Shown one piece after another: positions 24,529 through 35,157 of a stretch of 64,000 nt of DNA. The translations under genes were made by a program, and so were the position numbers. Position 1 is the stretch's first letter. Each line of letters starts with the position of its first letter. Source of the stretch: Enoplolaimus lenunculus (taxonomy: Eukaryota; Nematoda; Enoplea; Enoplida; Thoracostomopsidae); NCBI GenBank assembly GCA_030248215.1, contig JASANG010001181.1:1-64000 (forward strand), written 5' to 3'. The notes beneath the pieces were generated by a model. The model searched no databases. It saw only the letters and a list, made by a program, of their open reading frames with translations, and was not told the DNA's origin.

Positions 24529-25036
24529 ATGGGTCATCTACGTTAAAACGCACCCGCTAGTGGAAAATGTTTTCCAACCATCTCGTTTGGAAGTGCATAT
24601 AAAACCACATTCTGGTTTGGGATTTGAGACAACTCCAATAGTGTAGTTAGAGAGTGGTAAATGTCCTTACTCCCTACGAAGGGGGTCAGGATAAAACATA
24701 TGTGTTTCCAAGACTTCAGGACGCTCGAAACCTAATTTAACAGCAGATACATTGAATATTTTCGATATATGCATTCATAATAGAGCGCAGCAGCTACAAT
24801 AACAATGTTTACAGTCCCTTCTAAAGGACTCAGGACAAATCAAAGTTGCTATTCCGGGCATATGCACATATTCATTGCTATGCATACATTCGGCACGTTA
24901 ATTGTCGTAATAGTTTCAAAACAATCAGTGGACGTTTTGGGTACTGGAACAACTGTGTCTCTGGGAACAACGTAGGGACAAAAAAGGGTTGGACAATTTT
25001 TACAGTAGCGCTTGCGTTTTAACGTGGATTACCCAT
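24529..25036. mobile_element. 508-bp DNA element with inverted ends
   Basis: Left end ATGGGTCATCTACGTTAAAA followed by CGCACCCGCTAG; right end, inverted, ATGGGTAATCCACGTTAAAA followed by CGCAAGCGCTAC. About 30 bp pair with few mismatches. Inside are two related segments with AAGGGGGTCAGGA and AAAGGACTCAGGA. No open frame, so a non-autonomous DNA transposon. Confidence 0.8.
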
Positions 25037-25975
25037 AATGATATCTCCTTAATTGTAAGCAGTGTTATGGCTTCCGTGTTTTATGAAACACGCTCAAGTT
25101 GACATATGATTTTTGCTCAAGAAGTTAAGCATTTACATAAGTTTGAGAATTTTAAGTATATATTTGCTAATCGTAACTAAGGTAAATACTGAAGTAAGAT
25201 TTCGGAAACCCACATATTGTTACTTTTAGACAGAATTAAAAAGCCTATGCCTAAGCTTAAATCTAGGCGAAAAATTAGTCTCTAAGCGTGTAAAGTCTAC
25301 TCTATTGTAGTTCGGTGCGGTAACGGGACGCATCCGTAACTGTAACATTGACTCTCCACACATGATTTAAGAGGAAAACTATGATTTAACTGGAAAAGAA
25401 TACTGCAACTAAAGACCATCGCATTAACCTTCATATCGCACCGTTAAATGTCATTTTTCCAACAAATCTTACGTAGGTATTTTCTCATAGTAATGTTAAA
25501 ATTTGAAAAAATTTCAAGAAGAAATAGTTTAAGACTTTAAAAAAATCGGGGACAAATTACTCACATTGTCCTATATTTTTGAGTTTCATGAAATTAACGA
25601 AAAATATTGCTATATAAAGTATGAGGTTTTCTTAAAAGTTCAATATGTGAACGCTTCACAGTTTGGTAAATTTTACAGAACTAAAATTTTTGCTTCAAAA
25701 GCACAGCGGTGGGCTACGTTTTTATGCAAAATGCACATTGGTTTCGATGCAATTCCGACGGAATATCAGGTGGTCAACTAGGAATTGTTAATAGAGAAGG
25801 TAGCATAATTTTAGATGGAGGGGTGACTTTTCAAATACAAAGTTTCTTAGCGCTGCTGGAAAGTTTCAGTGCCGGGGCGGGGCGGCGAGGGTAGGGTGGG
25901 TGGCGCTCTAGTACGCTCTGATTGCGGTTCTTTATATATGGTTCAAAATTTGGTAAAGTTAACGTTAAATTTTAC

Positions 25976-26170
25976 AGCCAACGTAAAGAACAGGGGCGGA
26001 ACAGTATTATAAGCATATTCCTAAGCCTAAGCTTAAGCCCAAGCGTAAGAATAAGCATATTCGTAAGCCTAAGCATAAGCCTAAGCCAAGCAAAAAATTA
26101 GTCTAAAGCTTAAGCTTACTCTTTTCTAGCCCCGCAGAGAAACGGTCCGCCCCTGATCTTTACATGGGCC
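25976..26170 (+). mobile_element. hAT-like MITE with telomere-like core (copy 3)
   Basis: Ends AGCCAACGTAAAGAACAGGG and, inverted, GGCCCATGTAAAGATCAGGG. The core contains CCTAAGCCTAAGC and CGTAAGCCTAAGCATAAGCC, the most telomere-like after copy 1, then AAAAAATTAGTCTAAAGC. Flanking 8-mers match at only about six positions. Confidence 0.75.
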
Positions 26171-26678
26171 TATGTTACAAACGCATATGGACTCCATGTA
26201 TTTTAGGTGCTAGTTTTCGTGGTTTGATTGAATAAATGAAATTGATTAACTCTGGGAGCCAATTTTAGGACAGGTGATGAACAAGGTCGCAGCCATTATG
26301 GGTCTTCACTCCCGAGCCGCAACTACGGCGATGTGAGGGTCGGGTAGCTTTATTCCACCATGATCAAAATTCATTTGACATCATTAAAACAACTCTATGT
26401 TTGTAAACGTTTCCTTGATCCTTGTAAAATATTTATGCCACCTCTTCTAACAATTTTTTTGCAAAGTTGTTTCTCTCAGATTTAAGATTTGGGCCTGTTA
26501 GTGTTTCGATTTCGCTTAATACAATTTTGGATTCTGGAATAGGCTTACGCTTAAAACCACGCTTAGCTAACAGAATAAGTTCGGAATATGCATGTGAAAA
26601 ATTTTAGTCAAATTATACATTTTACGGTAAATCAAATTTGGTTGGTTTTGCTGAGTGAGAGTGGCAACAGCTTTAACC

Positions 26679-29600
26679 ATGCGATTTGGAGATTACGTCT
26701 CTATTGCTGCAGGTGCTACTAGTTTCGCTGCAGTACTTGCATGCGTCATAACAATTCCATGGATTTACAGTGAGTCACAAGAATTTGTTGCCGAACTCGA
26801 GTTTGAAATGAACGGATTTGAGGTATGTTTTCTCAAAAGTATAATTTCTACTTTTTACATTATTTTCAGTAAATTCCAAGTCCAGCATTTCAATCAGGAA
26901 TTGATAACAGAGTAGAACACACAAAGAAACGTTGCTGGCGAAAAGAAAATTTTTCTAAACATAACAATTTTTAAAGTAGTGTCAGCAATTTTCAACTATA
27001 GGTTAATAATAAGAGTTAAGCAGTATTACTGTAAATGGAACAAAATATAAGGTAACCAATTGTAAGCTCCAGAAATGTTCGACGGGAGCTCGTGCTATAC
27101 ATGAATAGTGAATAAATCATTGCACCAAAGTTTAGTTTGCATGGTGACGGAGCACGGTCTGATTGGCTGTTTTCAGTCCGCCAGTATAAATGCGATCCTA
27201 AATATGATGTGGTCCACATTTCTTCATTTTCTCTCGGCACGCTTGCATCTACTACCGAAAAACAAAGGACGGAAATGGGTATACATAACACCCTGCTCCA
27301 GTTATGCCACCCCCTGCGCGAAATAATATTTTGGCTTAGTGTCCTGGATAAGTATATAATTTTCAGACCGCAACACAGTCGTTATGGAACGAAATCTCAA
27401 AATTGCTTAGACAACAATCCGCAGCATCCCATGTGATCGCGAAACGGTTTTCGTACGGCTATCAAAAACCTGTACAACCCGTTTGTGGTAAGGTAGTGAC
27501 CCGGGTACGGAACCAAATAGGAGGGAAAGGCGAGGTTGACTTCAGCTTTCTTAAAAATACAGCCCCGTTTGTTATTAATTACACTTAATTTAAACATATA
27601 TTTCACTGACCGTTACTTCGGTACTAGAGTGCAACTGGAGGTGAAAAATACCGGGGCCGAAGCCAGAGCTGGAGGTCAACGAAACTTGCGGAAGCCGCAG
27701 CCGGAGGTGAGGCGAAATTAGGTAGCAAAAATGATGGTTAATTAGTTAATTTTAGCCAATATCTGCACTATGTTGTTAACTTGTTTGGTTTTACGCTAAT
27801 TTTCTGCAAAATTTCAAAAATTATTTCCTGAAAATTGTGACAAAAGTAAAACGGAAAGCGCTAAACAGATAAATTTTGCAAGATTATGCAAAACTTACTA
27901 CTGAACTTACCGCAACATCCGGCAAAACTTCTACCGGAGCCGTACCTGTAGCCGGAAGGCGAGATCTCCGGTTGTACCCTGTCTCGGCACGAATGGCATG
28001 TGCAACGTGGTGCAATGGTTCTTGTGGCGATTTCGTATTACCCGTGTTCGATTTAGAATTGCGAACAAAAATAAGCATTTGTTGCGTTAAGTTGAGTTCA
28101 TATAGCGCTAACCCTTTCCTCATAGAGTATAAAGCATCATATATGATATAAACTGTTCGATGGTTCCCGTCCAGATTCTATTGTCAAATGGTGTTGATAA
28201 AATGCGTCCTGCTCGAGAGTCTTGGGCTTGATTCTGAGTTGGAAAATTGATTTCAATTGAAATTTACTGTTGCCAGAATGCGATGTCGCAAAATCTTATC
28301 ACTGTCCGTCTGGTTCACCAGGCCCGCCTGGTGACGATGGTTCCCCAGGGCAAGATGGGTACCCCGGCCGAAGTGGCATCCCAGGTATGGCCGGAGAAGC
28401 CGGAATGATGTATGGCATGATGAAAAAGTGCCCTAAATGTGGTCCTGGACCGTATGGCGCTAAAGGTCGACCTGGATTTATAGGTAATTTGAATCCGGTA
28501 TTTTCAAGTATAACTATAGTATCTATCAGCGAGTACAACTGCACGCTAAGAGCGGTTAATGAACGAACAAAAACGAAATATTGAAGCTAATGTTAAAATA
28601 TACGTCACATCAGTATTATAAATATAAGAAAATTTTGCATGCCAAGGTCGAACATTTGAAAAAATACTTGAACCTAAAATTTAGTTTTTTTCAAGAAATC
28701 TCAGAGTAGGTAATAGCAAATCCCGACATTTCTCAAATTATGCCAATCCTCATTCTTTCTTCAAAAAATGCCCGTTGAGCTTTGGAGAAGATGTCGTGGC
28801 GAGTCACCCAACTGCAACAAACACCCTGGAATGGGTTAAACTCAGCTGATCTGATCCAAAAGCCACGTTGTACAAGACAATTATAGCACGATTTTTTCGC
28901 GTCTGTACATTCTTACTCGCACTCCTTGAGACGAAAGCACAAATGGACAACTTTCATTTCGCTTAGCTCGACTCAAATTGTGCATTCAGAGAATCGTTTA
29001 ATACATAAACTTTTGAGCTATTTACTCGTGGAAAACTCGTGCAACCCTCATGCTAACACACTCGAGTTGACACTTTCGTTTTGCATTCGTGTACCGTTCA
29101 AAAGTTTGAGCTCTAAATGACACCCTCGAGCTCGAATTATTCTCGCCTAGCATTGCTCGACTCGAAATTGCTCACTTGGTGCATCGCTGCAGCGTGCTTG
29201 TAACTCTCGGAGACAATGACAACAAAGCTATTCCTACAACTTGCGCAACGTTAAGATCGTAATTGTAGAAGTTAATTTCTAAATGCTTATATTGGACACA
29301 TTTTAATGTGAATTTGTTGAAAGATATGATATCTTGACAGTCCCTGTTGTGTACAACTTAACAAGCTTAGACAACTTCTGATACTTCGTTTTCTATATTT
29401 TCTATTTTAGGAGATGTGGGACCTCCTGGCGAACCCGGACGGCCTGCGTACGGACCAACTAAAACCGGTGCGCCGGGACCGCCAGGGCTTTCAGGACTGC
29501 AAGGATTGCCAGGCCGCCAGGGAAAGCAGGGACCAAGTGGAAGGCCTGGACAAAACTCGTACGGCGGTCAAGGACGCCCAGGAGAAAAGGGACACAGAGG

Positions 29601-32600
29601 TATGTCGGGACTGCGAGGCGCCGTATATCTGGATGGCTTTTCAGCTGTGCAGGCTCCATAATTAACCTACATGAGTATAAGGGATAAATTATAACTAAAC
29701 CGTGCTACGCATAGCCTTAATTTAAAAAGCTTTACATGCGGTTATATCTGTTGTGTTAAGCGGTCTCTAACGCAATTAGGGCTTACTTAAAACTAAACAA
29801 CAAAACACAAGGAACATATCCGAACATCACAATGTCCCCAGTATATATATATAGAAACTAGCACTGCCCACATAGCTGAGGTAATAATATGCAAATTATT
29901 GCATCCCTGCTTTTCAGTAAATATACTGCATCATCTATATTGCATCATCTTGAGCAGCACGTGTTTCCGTCGGGTTGACAATATCTGCCCTAGAAAAAAT
30001 TCTGACTGCGCACCTTGGAGGAATAATTGTTGTTCATTTTAAGGAGTATATACATTGGGATAGAGGGGATATATAGCGGCCTAAATTGCTGTAGCGATGT
30101 TCAGAATGCAGTTCTTCTACATGGTTTAAAACCTTCTGCGGGCACCCAGATGTCAAACATAATCCATCGCTTCCTACGGTTTCTTGTAGAAAGTTTTACA
30201 TGATGATGTGGCCCATCAGAGATGAATAAAAGCACTGAAGAACAGTTTGGGTTGCGTTATACTTTTCTGAGCCGAACGCTGCCGGATGCCGCCACGCGCC
30301 GCCGCACGCTACTGTGTGCTGCTATCTGGTGAAGCAGAAAGCTTGGAGTTTAGTGGTGTCGGTGCTAAAAGTTGAAAGTGTAGTTCTACATACTAAAGTA
30401 AAACCGCCCGGGAATGGAGTGCTAGCGTCAGCGCTAATTAGCGCCCTATACTGCTTGTATTTACTAGTAGGACGCATCTCTTGTATTTCTGTGCAACAAA
30501 TTACAAAAGTATAGGCAAAATCAATTTGTTGGCGTGCGGCGGCATCCGGCAGCGCGCGTCGACTATAGAGCAACCCTTTCGGTTTCAGTTTTAATTTTAT
30601 ACGACCCCAGGAACAATTTTAAGTGTGCATATTATTGTCAACGCAGTATTATCATTTACACTGGTAAATGTAAGTTTTCTCAAACTTTGGAATTTGGCTA
30701 ATTTTATCTTTGATAAAATCAGTTTGAATTTGGTTGCACAAGCCAAGTTGTTTAATTCGAGGGTGGATCCTATGGTAGAAAGGGCAAATGCCCGGAATTC
30801 CGCTACAATGTGGGCCACTTATAACATATAACTTCTATATTTTGAGGTAATATAGCTCGCCTGTGTAAAGCACTGAACATGTAACTTTCCTTAATTGCAA
30901 GTGGTTTGCAGTGCCACTCTAGCTGTATCAACAGAATATATACCAGAGCCGAGCATTAGTGCCAGTCCAGCCTTTGTTTAATTCAATATCCAAGGCTTCT
31001 GCCTATTCAAGTGCTATATTTCTTTTTCAGGACCAGTTGGACCTCGTGGACACCCAGGCACTTCTGGTGGAAACGGATATGGTTCTCGAAAACCGGGCGT
31101 TCCTGGATTGCCTGGAAAAGCCGGGCATCCAGGACAGCGCGCAAGTGACGGTCGAGTTGGCGTTCCAGGTTAATAATTCAAGTCTTTCCACACGATTCTA
31201 TAAGCATAGAAGGACTGTTGTTGTAAGGATCGCAGTAACTGAGAGGCTTTTCGTCATTTAAGAATACGATCCTTGAAAGTCTACTCGAGCCCAGACACGC
31301 TCAAAAAATTCGGTAAATAGCGTTGTTCAATTTTGTAGCTAGTCTAATCACTTACGAGGCTTAGAGGAGGCTAAAAATTTCAATAGCGTCGTCATGTGGG
31401 AATCTCGAATACAACCGGGTGCCTGAAAATTCAGAGAAATTCTTGCAAACGGGGTTGATCTTTTCTGACCCAAAGTTGGCTACTATTCCATCCAATATTG
31501 TTACAATTAATTTATTCCAGGTCCGCCCGGAATACCTGGCAATGACGCTGAATACTGTCCGTGTCCGCCTCGGACAACATATCCATCGGGCGGATATCAG
31601 TCGCAGGAAACTGGACAGTATGAACAACAAAATCAGTACCATCAACAACAGTATGAAACCGGATACGGTGAACAGGTAAGGCACAATGAAGGATGAAAGC
31701 CCCAGGTCTGTGGTTCGCTCAACATGGCAGACGAGGATGGTAAATTACAGAGGAAAGCAATTTTAACCGTATTTTTCTAATAACATTTAAATTGACAGGC
31801 GTGCCCGCAAATTGCTTAACATAGGATTTAGCACCGCAAGGCACTGGGGACCACGCTCAATAACGGATCCAGAGGAGAGACGGAAGTGCGCACGCTCCCG
31901 TCAGACATTTGTGGTATAGTAGGGTCCTTTCACGCCTTACAATTTCCCCCCTCAGGAAATATTTTTGTGATAAAATGATAAGATCCGTACCTTACATTTT
32001 TTCGCTGTTAATGGCACTTGTTTGGTTTACAACAAAATTTCCGTATCCTAACCTTTGCCACCTTACCCCGTGTCAGAAATTTCTAGATCCGCTGCTGATT
32101 GCGTTTGGTGCTTATTTACTTTCCCCGGCATACAACGTCTTGATTAATGAAGTAATCTGATGTTTTAGGCTTATACTTTGGGTAAGCGCAGCCTAAACTC
32201 AAGTCAAAGCCTGCTCCAGAAAAATAGTGTATGTTAAACTTTTGCCATCTAACACTGGCGCGAGGATAGCAAACATGTACCCTGGACGTAGTTCCCCCTG
32301 TTCTTAAACGCGTGCAGCACCGATTACCAGTTGGAGATTGGCGATGTAACTTTTGGACCAGTTAAAGTTGAGCTTTGAAATTGCAGCACATCGACTGCAT
32401 TCAATTTGCCCAGAATCCTTTTTAAATTTTGTTAGTTTATACCTAAATCGGCCCATGTAAAGATAATGGGCCGAGCGCGGTTTTCTGTGGGACTGCAATA
32501 GAGAAAGCTTAAACGTTGGACGAATATTTTGCTTAGGCTTAGGTTTTGGTATAAGCTTATTCTTGCACTTCGACGCAGGCTTAGGTTTAGGAATATGCAC

Positions 32601-32812
32601 ATGCTGCTGTTACGGCCATGTTCTTTTGGTCCTTAGGTCTAAGCCAAAAAAATTACTACCGCGAGTTTTTACAACAGTTTTGTGGTTTAGTTTTATCTTT
32701 GAAGGATGTAATTCAATACAACGTACCGTCACAAGGATACGTTCAGCTGCCGGCGATGGAATACAGCAGTTACGGTCAACAAAATTGGTTTGCAAGCAAA
32801 AAGAAAGCGTGA
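26679..32812 (+). CDS. Nematode cuticle collagen
   Basis: Seven exons: 26679-26822, 27367-27487, 28277-28483, 29411-29599, 31031-31168, 31521-31675 and 32705-32812, in phase throughout, giving 353 residues. Exons 1-2 encode the nematode cuticle collagen N-terminal domain: a membrane/signal segment ([20 protein letters not shown]), an acidic stretch ([14 protein letters not shown]) and the LWNEI block, then a basic region. Exons 3-6 carry Gly-X-Y repeats with Cys pairs at HCPSG and KKCPKCG, and the typical end [13 protein letters not shown] Tyr/Gln-rich tail and a final KKKA follow. The protein is secreted, trimerises and is crosslinked into the cuticle. Tyr residues in the tail could take part in dityrosine links. 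The exon 7 acceptor is the least certain (AAG at 32704; CAG alternatives nearby are also in frame). The start ATG is the one inside the AACCATG context. Confidence 0.9.
26823..31520 (+). other. Collagen introns: content
   Basis: Introns 1-5 span several hundred to about 1,400 bp. Between 27616 and 27980 there is a repeat rich in CCGGAG/CTCCGG with an inverted relative at 32882-33125. Between about 30265 and 30560 (intron 4) there is an element whose ends both read CTGCCGGATGCCGCC when inverted. Apart from these I see nothing that looks like an extra exon with matching phase. Confidence 0.5.
30265..30560. mobile_element. GC-ended MITE in collagen intron
   Basis: Left end CTGCCGGATGCCGCCACGCG; right end, inverted, CTGCCGGATGCCGCCGCACG. 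The interior is AT-rich and non-coding. Related GC-rich sequence appears at about 40080-40260 and 60560-60655 inside the thioester-protein gene. Confidence 0.65.
32450..32632 (-). mobile_element. hAT-like MITE with telomere-like core (copy 4, inverted)
   Basis: Starts GGCCCATGTAAAGATAATGG and ends with the inverse of GGACCAAAAGAACATGGCCG. The core, read on the + strand, has TTTTGCTTAGGCTTAGG and CAGGCTTAGGTTTAGG. It lies in the last collagen intron, just before exon 7. Target duplications are not clear. Confidence 0.7.
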
Positions 32813-33538
32813 ACGCCATGATAACTGAAGGACTAATGGTTTTCAAGTTTTTAAAGTTTTCCATAGCTTTTACTTGATAGCAGGGTACAACCGGAGTTCT
32901 GGCTCCGGAACCGGCTCCGGCAGAAAATCGACCTCCGACTCCGGCGCCGGTGGCATTTCTTTACTTTTGGTTCAGTTTTGAGGCAAAAATTACCGATGTT
33001 TTGTAAAAAGTTAGCGTAACATTAAAAGATCCAACTACTACTGTCAGATATTTAATTTATACTACGAAATTTCGCTCCACCTCCCGCTCCGGCAAAATTT
33101 GTTGACCGACGGCTCCGGCTGTTTTCACCTGCGGATGCATCCTGCTTGATAACCATCAAGTTCAATGGTGCTGCTTTAATTGCTGCATGACCAATGGTTC
33201 AAAAGTTGTGGTTCACTAAATTACAGTGCAAGGCTTGAAGAGCTAAAGTATCTACCATTCCCATGAAGTTTACAATGCCATAAATCAACTAGTAACCCTA
33301 CTGCTTTAAAAACGATATCGTTGAGCTCAGCACGTTGAGATATATAAAATAAGCCGCATTTCATTAAATTTCTAAGGGAGGTCTGGGACATGTGACGTAT
33401 CTGAATACAGGCGTTCCCAGGGTACTCAGCGAGGCGATGGTTTACGGATCCAGGCAAGAGACGGCAGAAAGCCGTTCAATTCGTTTTTAAAACATATTCG
33501 TACGATTAACCTTTGTTGAAACTGTTATAAACTGTTTT

Positions 33539-33725
33539 GGCCAATGTCTTTAACGGTGTATTGCAACAGTAGTATAAGCATATTCCTAAGCCTAATCGTT
33601 AACCTAAAGCGTGAGAATGAGCTTATACCTAAATATAAGCCTAAGCAAAAAATTTGTCTAGAGCTTACGCTTACTGTATTGCAGGCCCACAGGAAAACGT
33701 TCCGCCTTTGATCTTTACATGGGCC
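33539..33725 (+). mobile_element. hAT-like MITE with telomere-like core (copy 5)
   Basis: A 187-bp element bounded by GGCCAATGT and ATGGGCC and flanked by a perfect 8-bp direct repeat ACTGTTTT (33531-33538 and 33726-33733). The core holds degenerate CCTAAG/CCTAAA hexamers and the family block AAAAAATTTGTCTAGAGC. Confidence 0.9.
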
Positions 33726-34902
33726 ACTGTTTTGAAGCGGATTTTGATTGATTTTATGGAATATTCTATGTGTTTGCGTCTTTCAATACGACGGCGAGCT
33801 ATGAATCTTAGCAGTTGTTTAACCATTTTTAATGTTGTACACTTCTCTTCAGCGTTTTATGTTAAGGTTCATTCTTAGGCTTGATCTTTAGGTAGACATA
33901 GGCAAAGACTTACTTTGACGGCTAAATTAAGTTTTTTTACTAAACCTAACCCTAAGCCAATGCCTAAGAGTAAACGTGTATGCGAAAGTGTCTAATAGCC
34001 AAATAATTTTTATGCAAGATCTTAGGAGTAGGGTTTGAGAAAACAATCCTTTTTGCTAGTCTGTGTGCGTAACAGTTGTAACACGGTTTTGTGTTCTACG
34101 AATATATAAGCCCACGCTGCTGTGATGTTTTAAGCATGCATGCAACAGAACATGTTAGTCGTGCTTTAAGAAATTTAAAAATCTAGAAACTGGTGGAAAT
34201 TCAACATCACAGACTAGGAACAATAGTTAAAATTTTACTACGCCAAAAAGTTATGTAAAAATACCCAATGATATGCATTTATATAACTCCGAGTAAAGAT
34301 CACACGTTTACAAGGCACATAATTAAAATGGCGCAATTCCGTAACGCATGCCCGACTGGTAAATCTTTACCGTCGTGTGAAATAATTTTGATTACATAAA
34401 AAGAATTCTATGTTATAGAAAAGTTTTCTTTCGTTTTAAGCCAACAAATTCTTTAAGCAGCCACAGTCTTAACTCATGATAAAATATTTTTAGCACTACA
34501 ACCAGTTGTAAGTGCATATCTTAAGTTAGTAGAGAAATTATAATATAAGCTAAGTTTGAAACCTATCTTCGCTAGTTACCTAATTTTTAAGCCGACCAGC
34601 TCATGGTAACAATCGGAATCAGTTTACTAAGCTTATTAGGTTAAACCTAAATCAAGCATAGACATAGACTAAACCTAAATCAAGCGTAAATACAAACCTA
34701 AGTCTAAGCTTTCCCGACTCTAAGTCATACAGCCTCCTGCCTCAATGAGCGTAGCCGATCGTACGAAATCAGACGCTACACACAACAACGCGTGAGAAAA
34801 TGTTTTGGTACATATACCACTAAAGCAATGTTGGGGTTCAGAATGAAAAAGCACCAACAAGTAGTGTGTGAGAATGAAAGATACAGGAGATCATAGTTTC
34901 AA

Positions 34903-34908
34903 TTTATT
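34903..34908 (-). terminator. Poly(A) signal candidate of the TEP gene
   Basis: AATAAA on the minus strand, 250 bp past the stop codon at 35158-35160. No other gene lies between. A plausible but unproven 3' end signal. Confidence 0.4.
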
Positions 34909-35157
34909 AAAAACAAACTTTTTCCATGACCATATGGGGGTCAGGACCCCATTAGCCCCCACTGGCTACGCTCCTGCCTACCTCTCAGTTAATAGGTCCG
35001 TTATACTTAACTAGGTCAAGCCAATCAATAAATTGTACACTAAGCAAGCATTGTTTCTATTAAGTGCAATTTTGTAAAAATTTAAATAAATTTAAATATT
35101 TCATAATTTCAAAACTTTAACATTTCTCCAAGCTCTGTTCCCCGGCAGTTGAGAATT

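Larger units (their letters stand above)
22260..26678. other. Intergenic region between channel and collagen genes
   Basis: No gene seen. It holds a dispersed repeat at about 23085-23240 (inverted copy of the AGAAAATTTTCAACCTTG family), copies of the GAGCGAAGCGAGCGAGAA repeat near 24120 and 24380, a G/C-run hairpin near 24425-24475, a 508-bp inverted-repeat element (24529-25036), a partial GCCTAA-type repeat near 25235-25330, and a hAT-like MITE (25976-26170). The remainder is AT-rich. Confidence 0.55.
32813..35157. other. Intergenic region between collagen and TEP genes
   Basis: The two genes converge here. Contents: a CCGGAG-rich inverted-repeat sequence (32882-33125), a long-inverted-repeat element (about 33149-33460), a hAT-like MITE (33539-33725), a degenerate GCCTAA string (about 33935-33980 and 34680-34710) and AT-rich sequence. 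No clear poly(A) signal for the collagen was seen apart from a weak ATTAAA near 33021. Confidence 0.55.

Noticed and set aside
27173-27437. Frame beginning [10 protein letters not shown] after a TTTTCAG near 27178, as collagen exon 2
   Set aside because: The exon at 27367 has the conserved LWNEI block and matching phase; the earlier frame has no resemblance to the N-terminal domain.
28926-29120. Possible extra collagen-gene exon between exons 3 and 4
   Set aside because: No Gly-X-Y pattern and no acceptor/donor pair in phase 1; it is intron sequence.
29600-29661. Read-through of collagen exon 4 to a stop at about 29659
   Set aside because: The GTATGT donor at 29600 is strong and the next exon continues Gly-X-Y in the same phase; the read-through tail loses the repeat at once.
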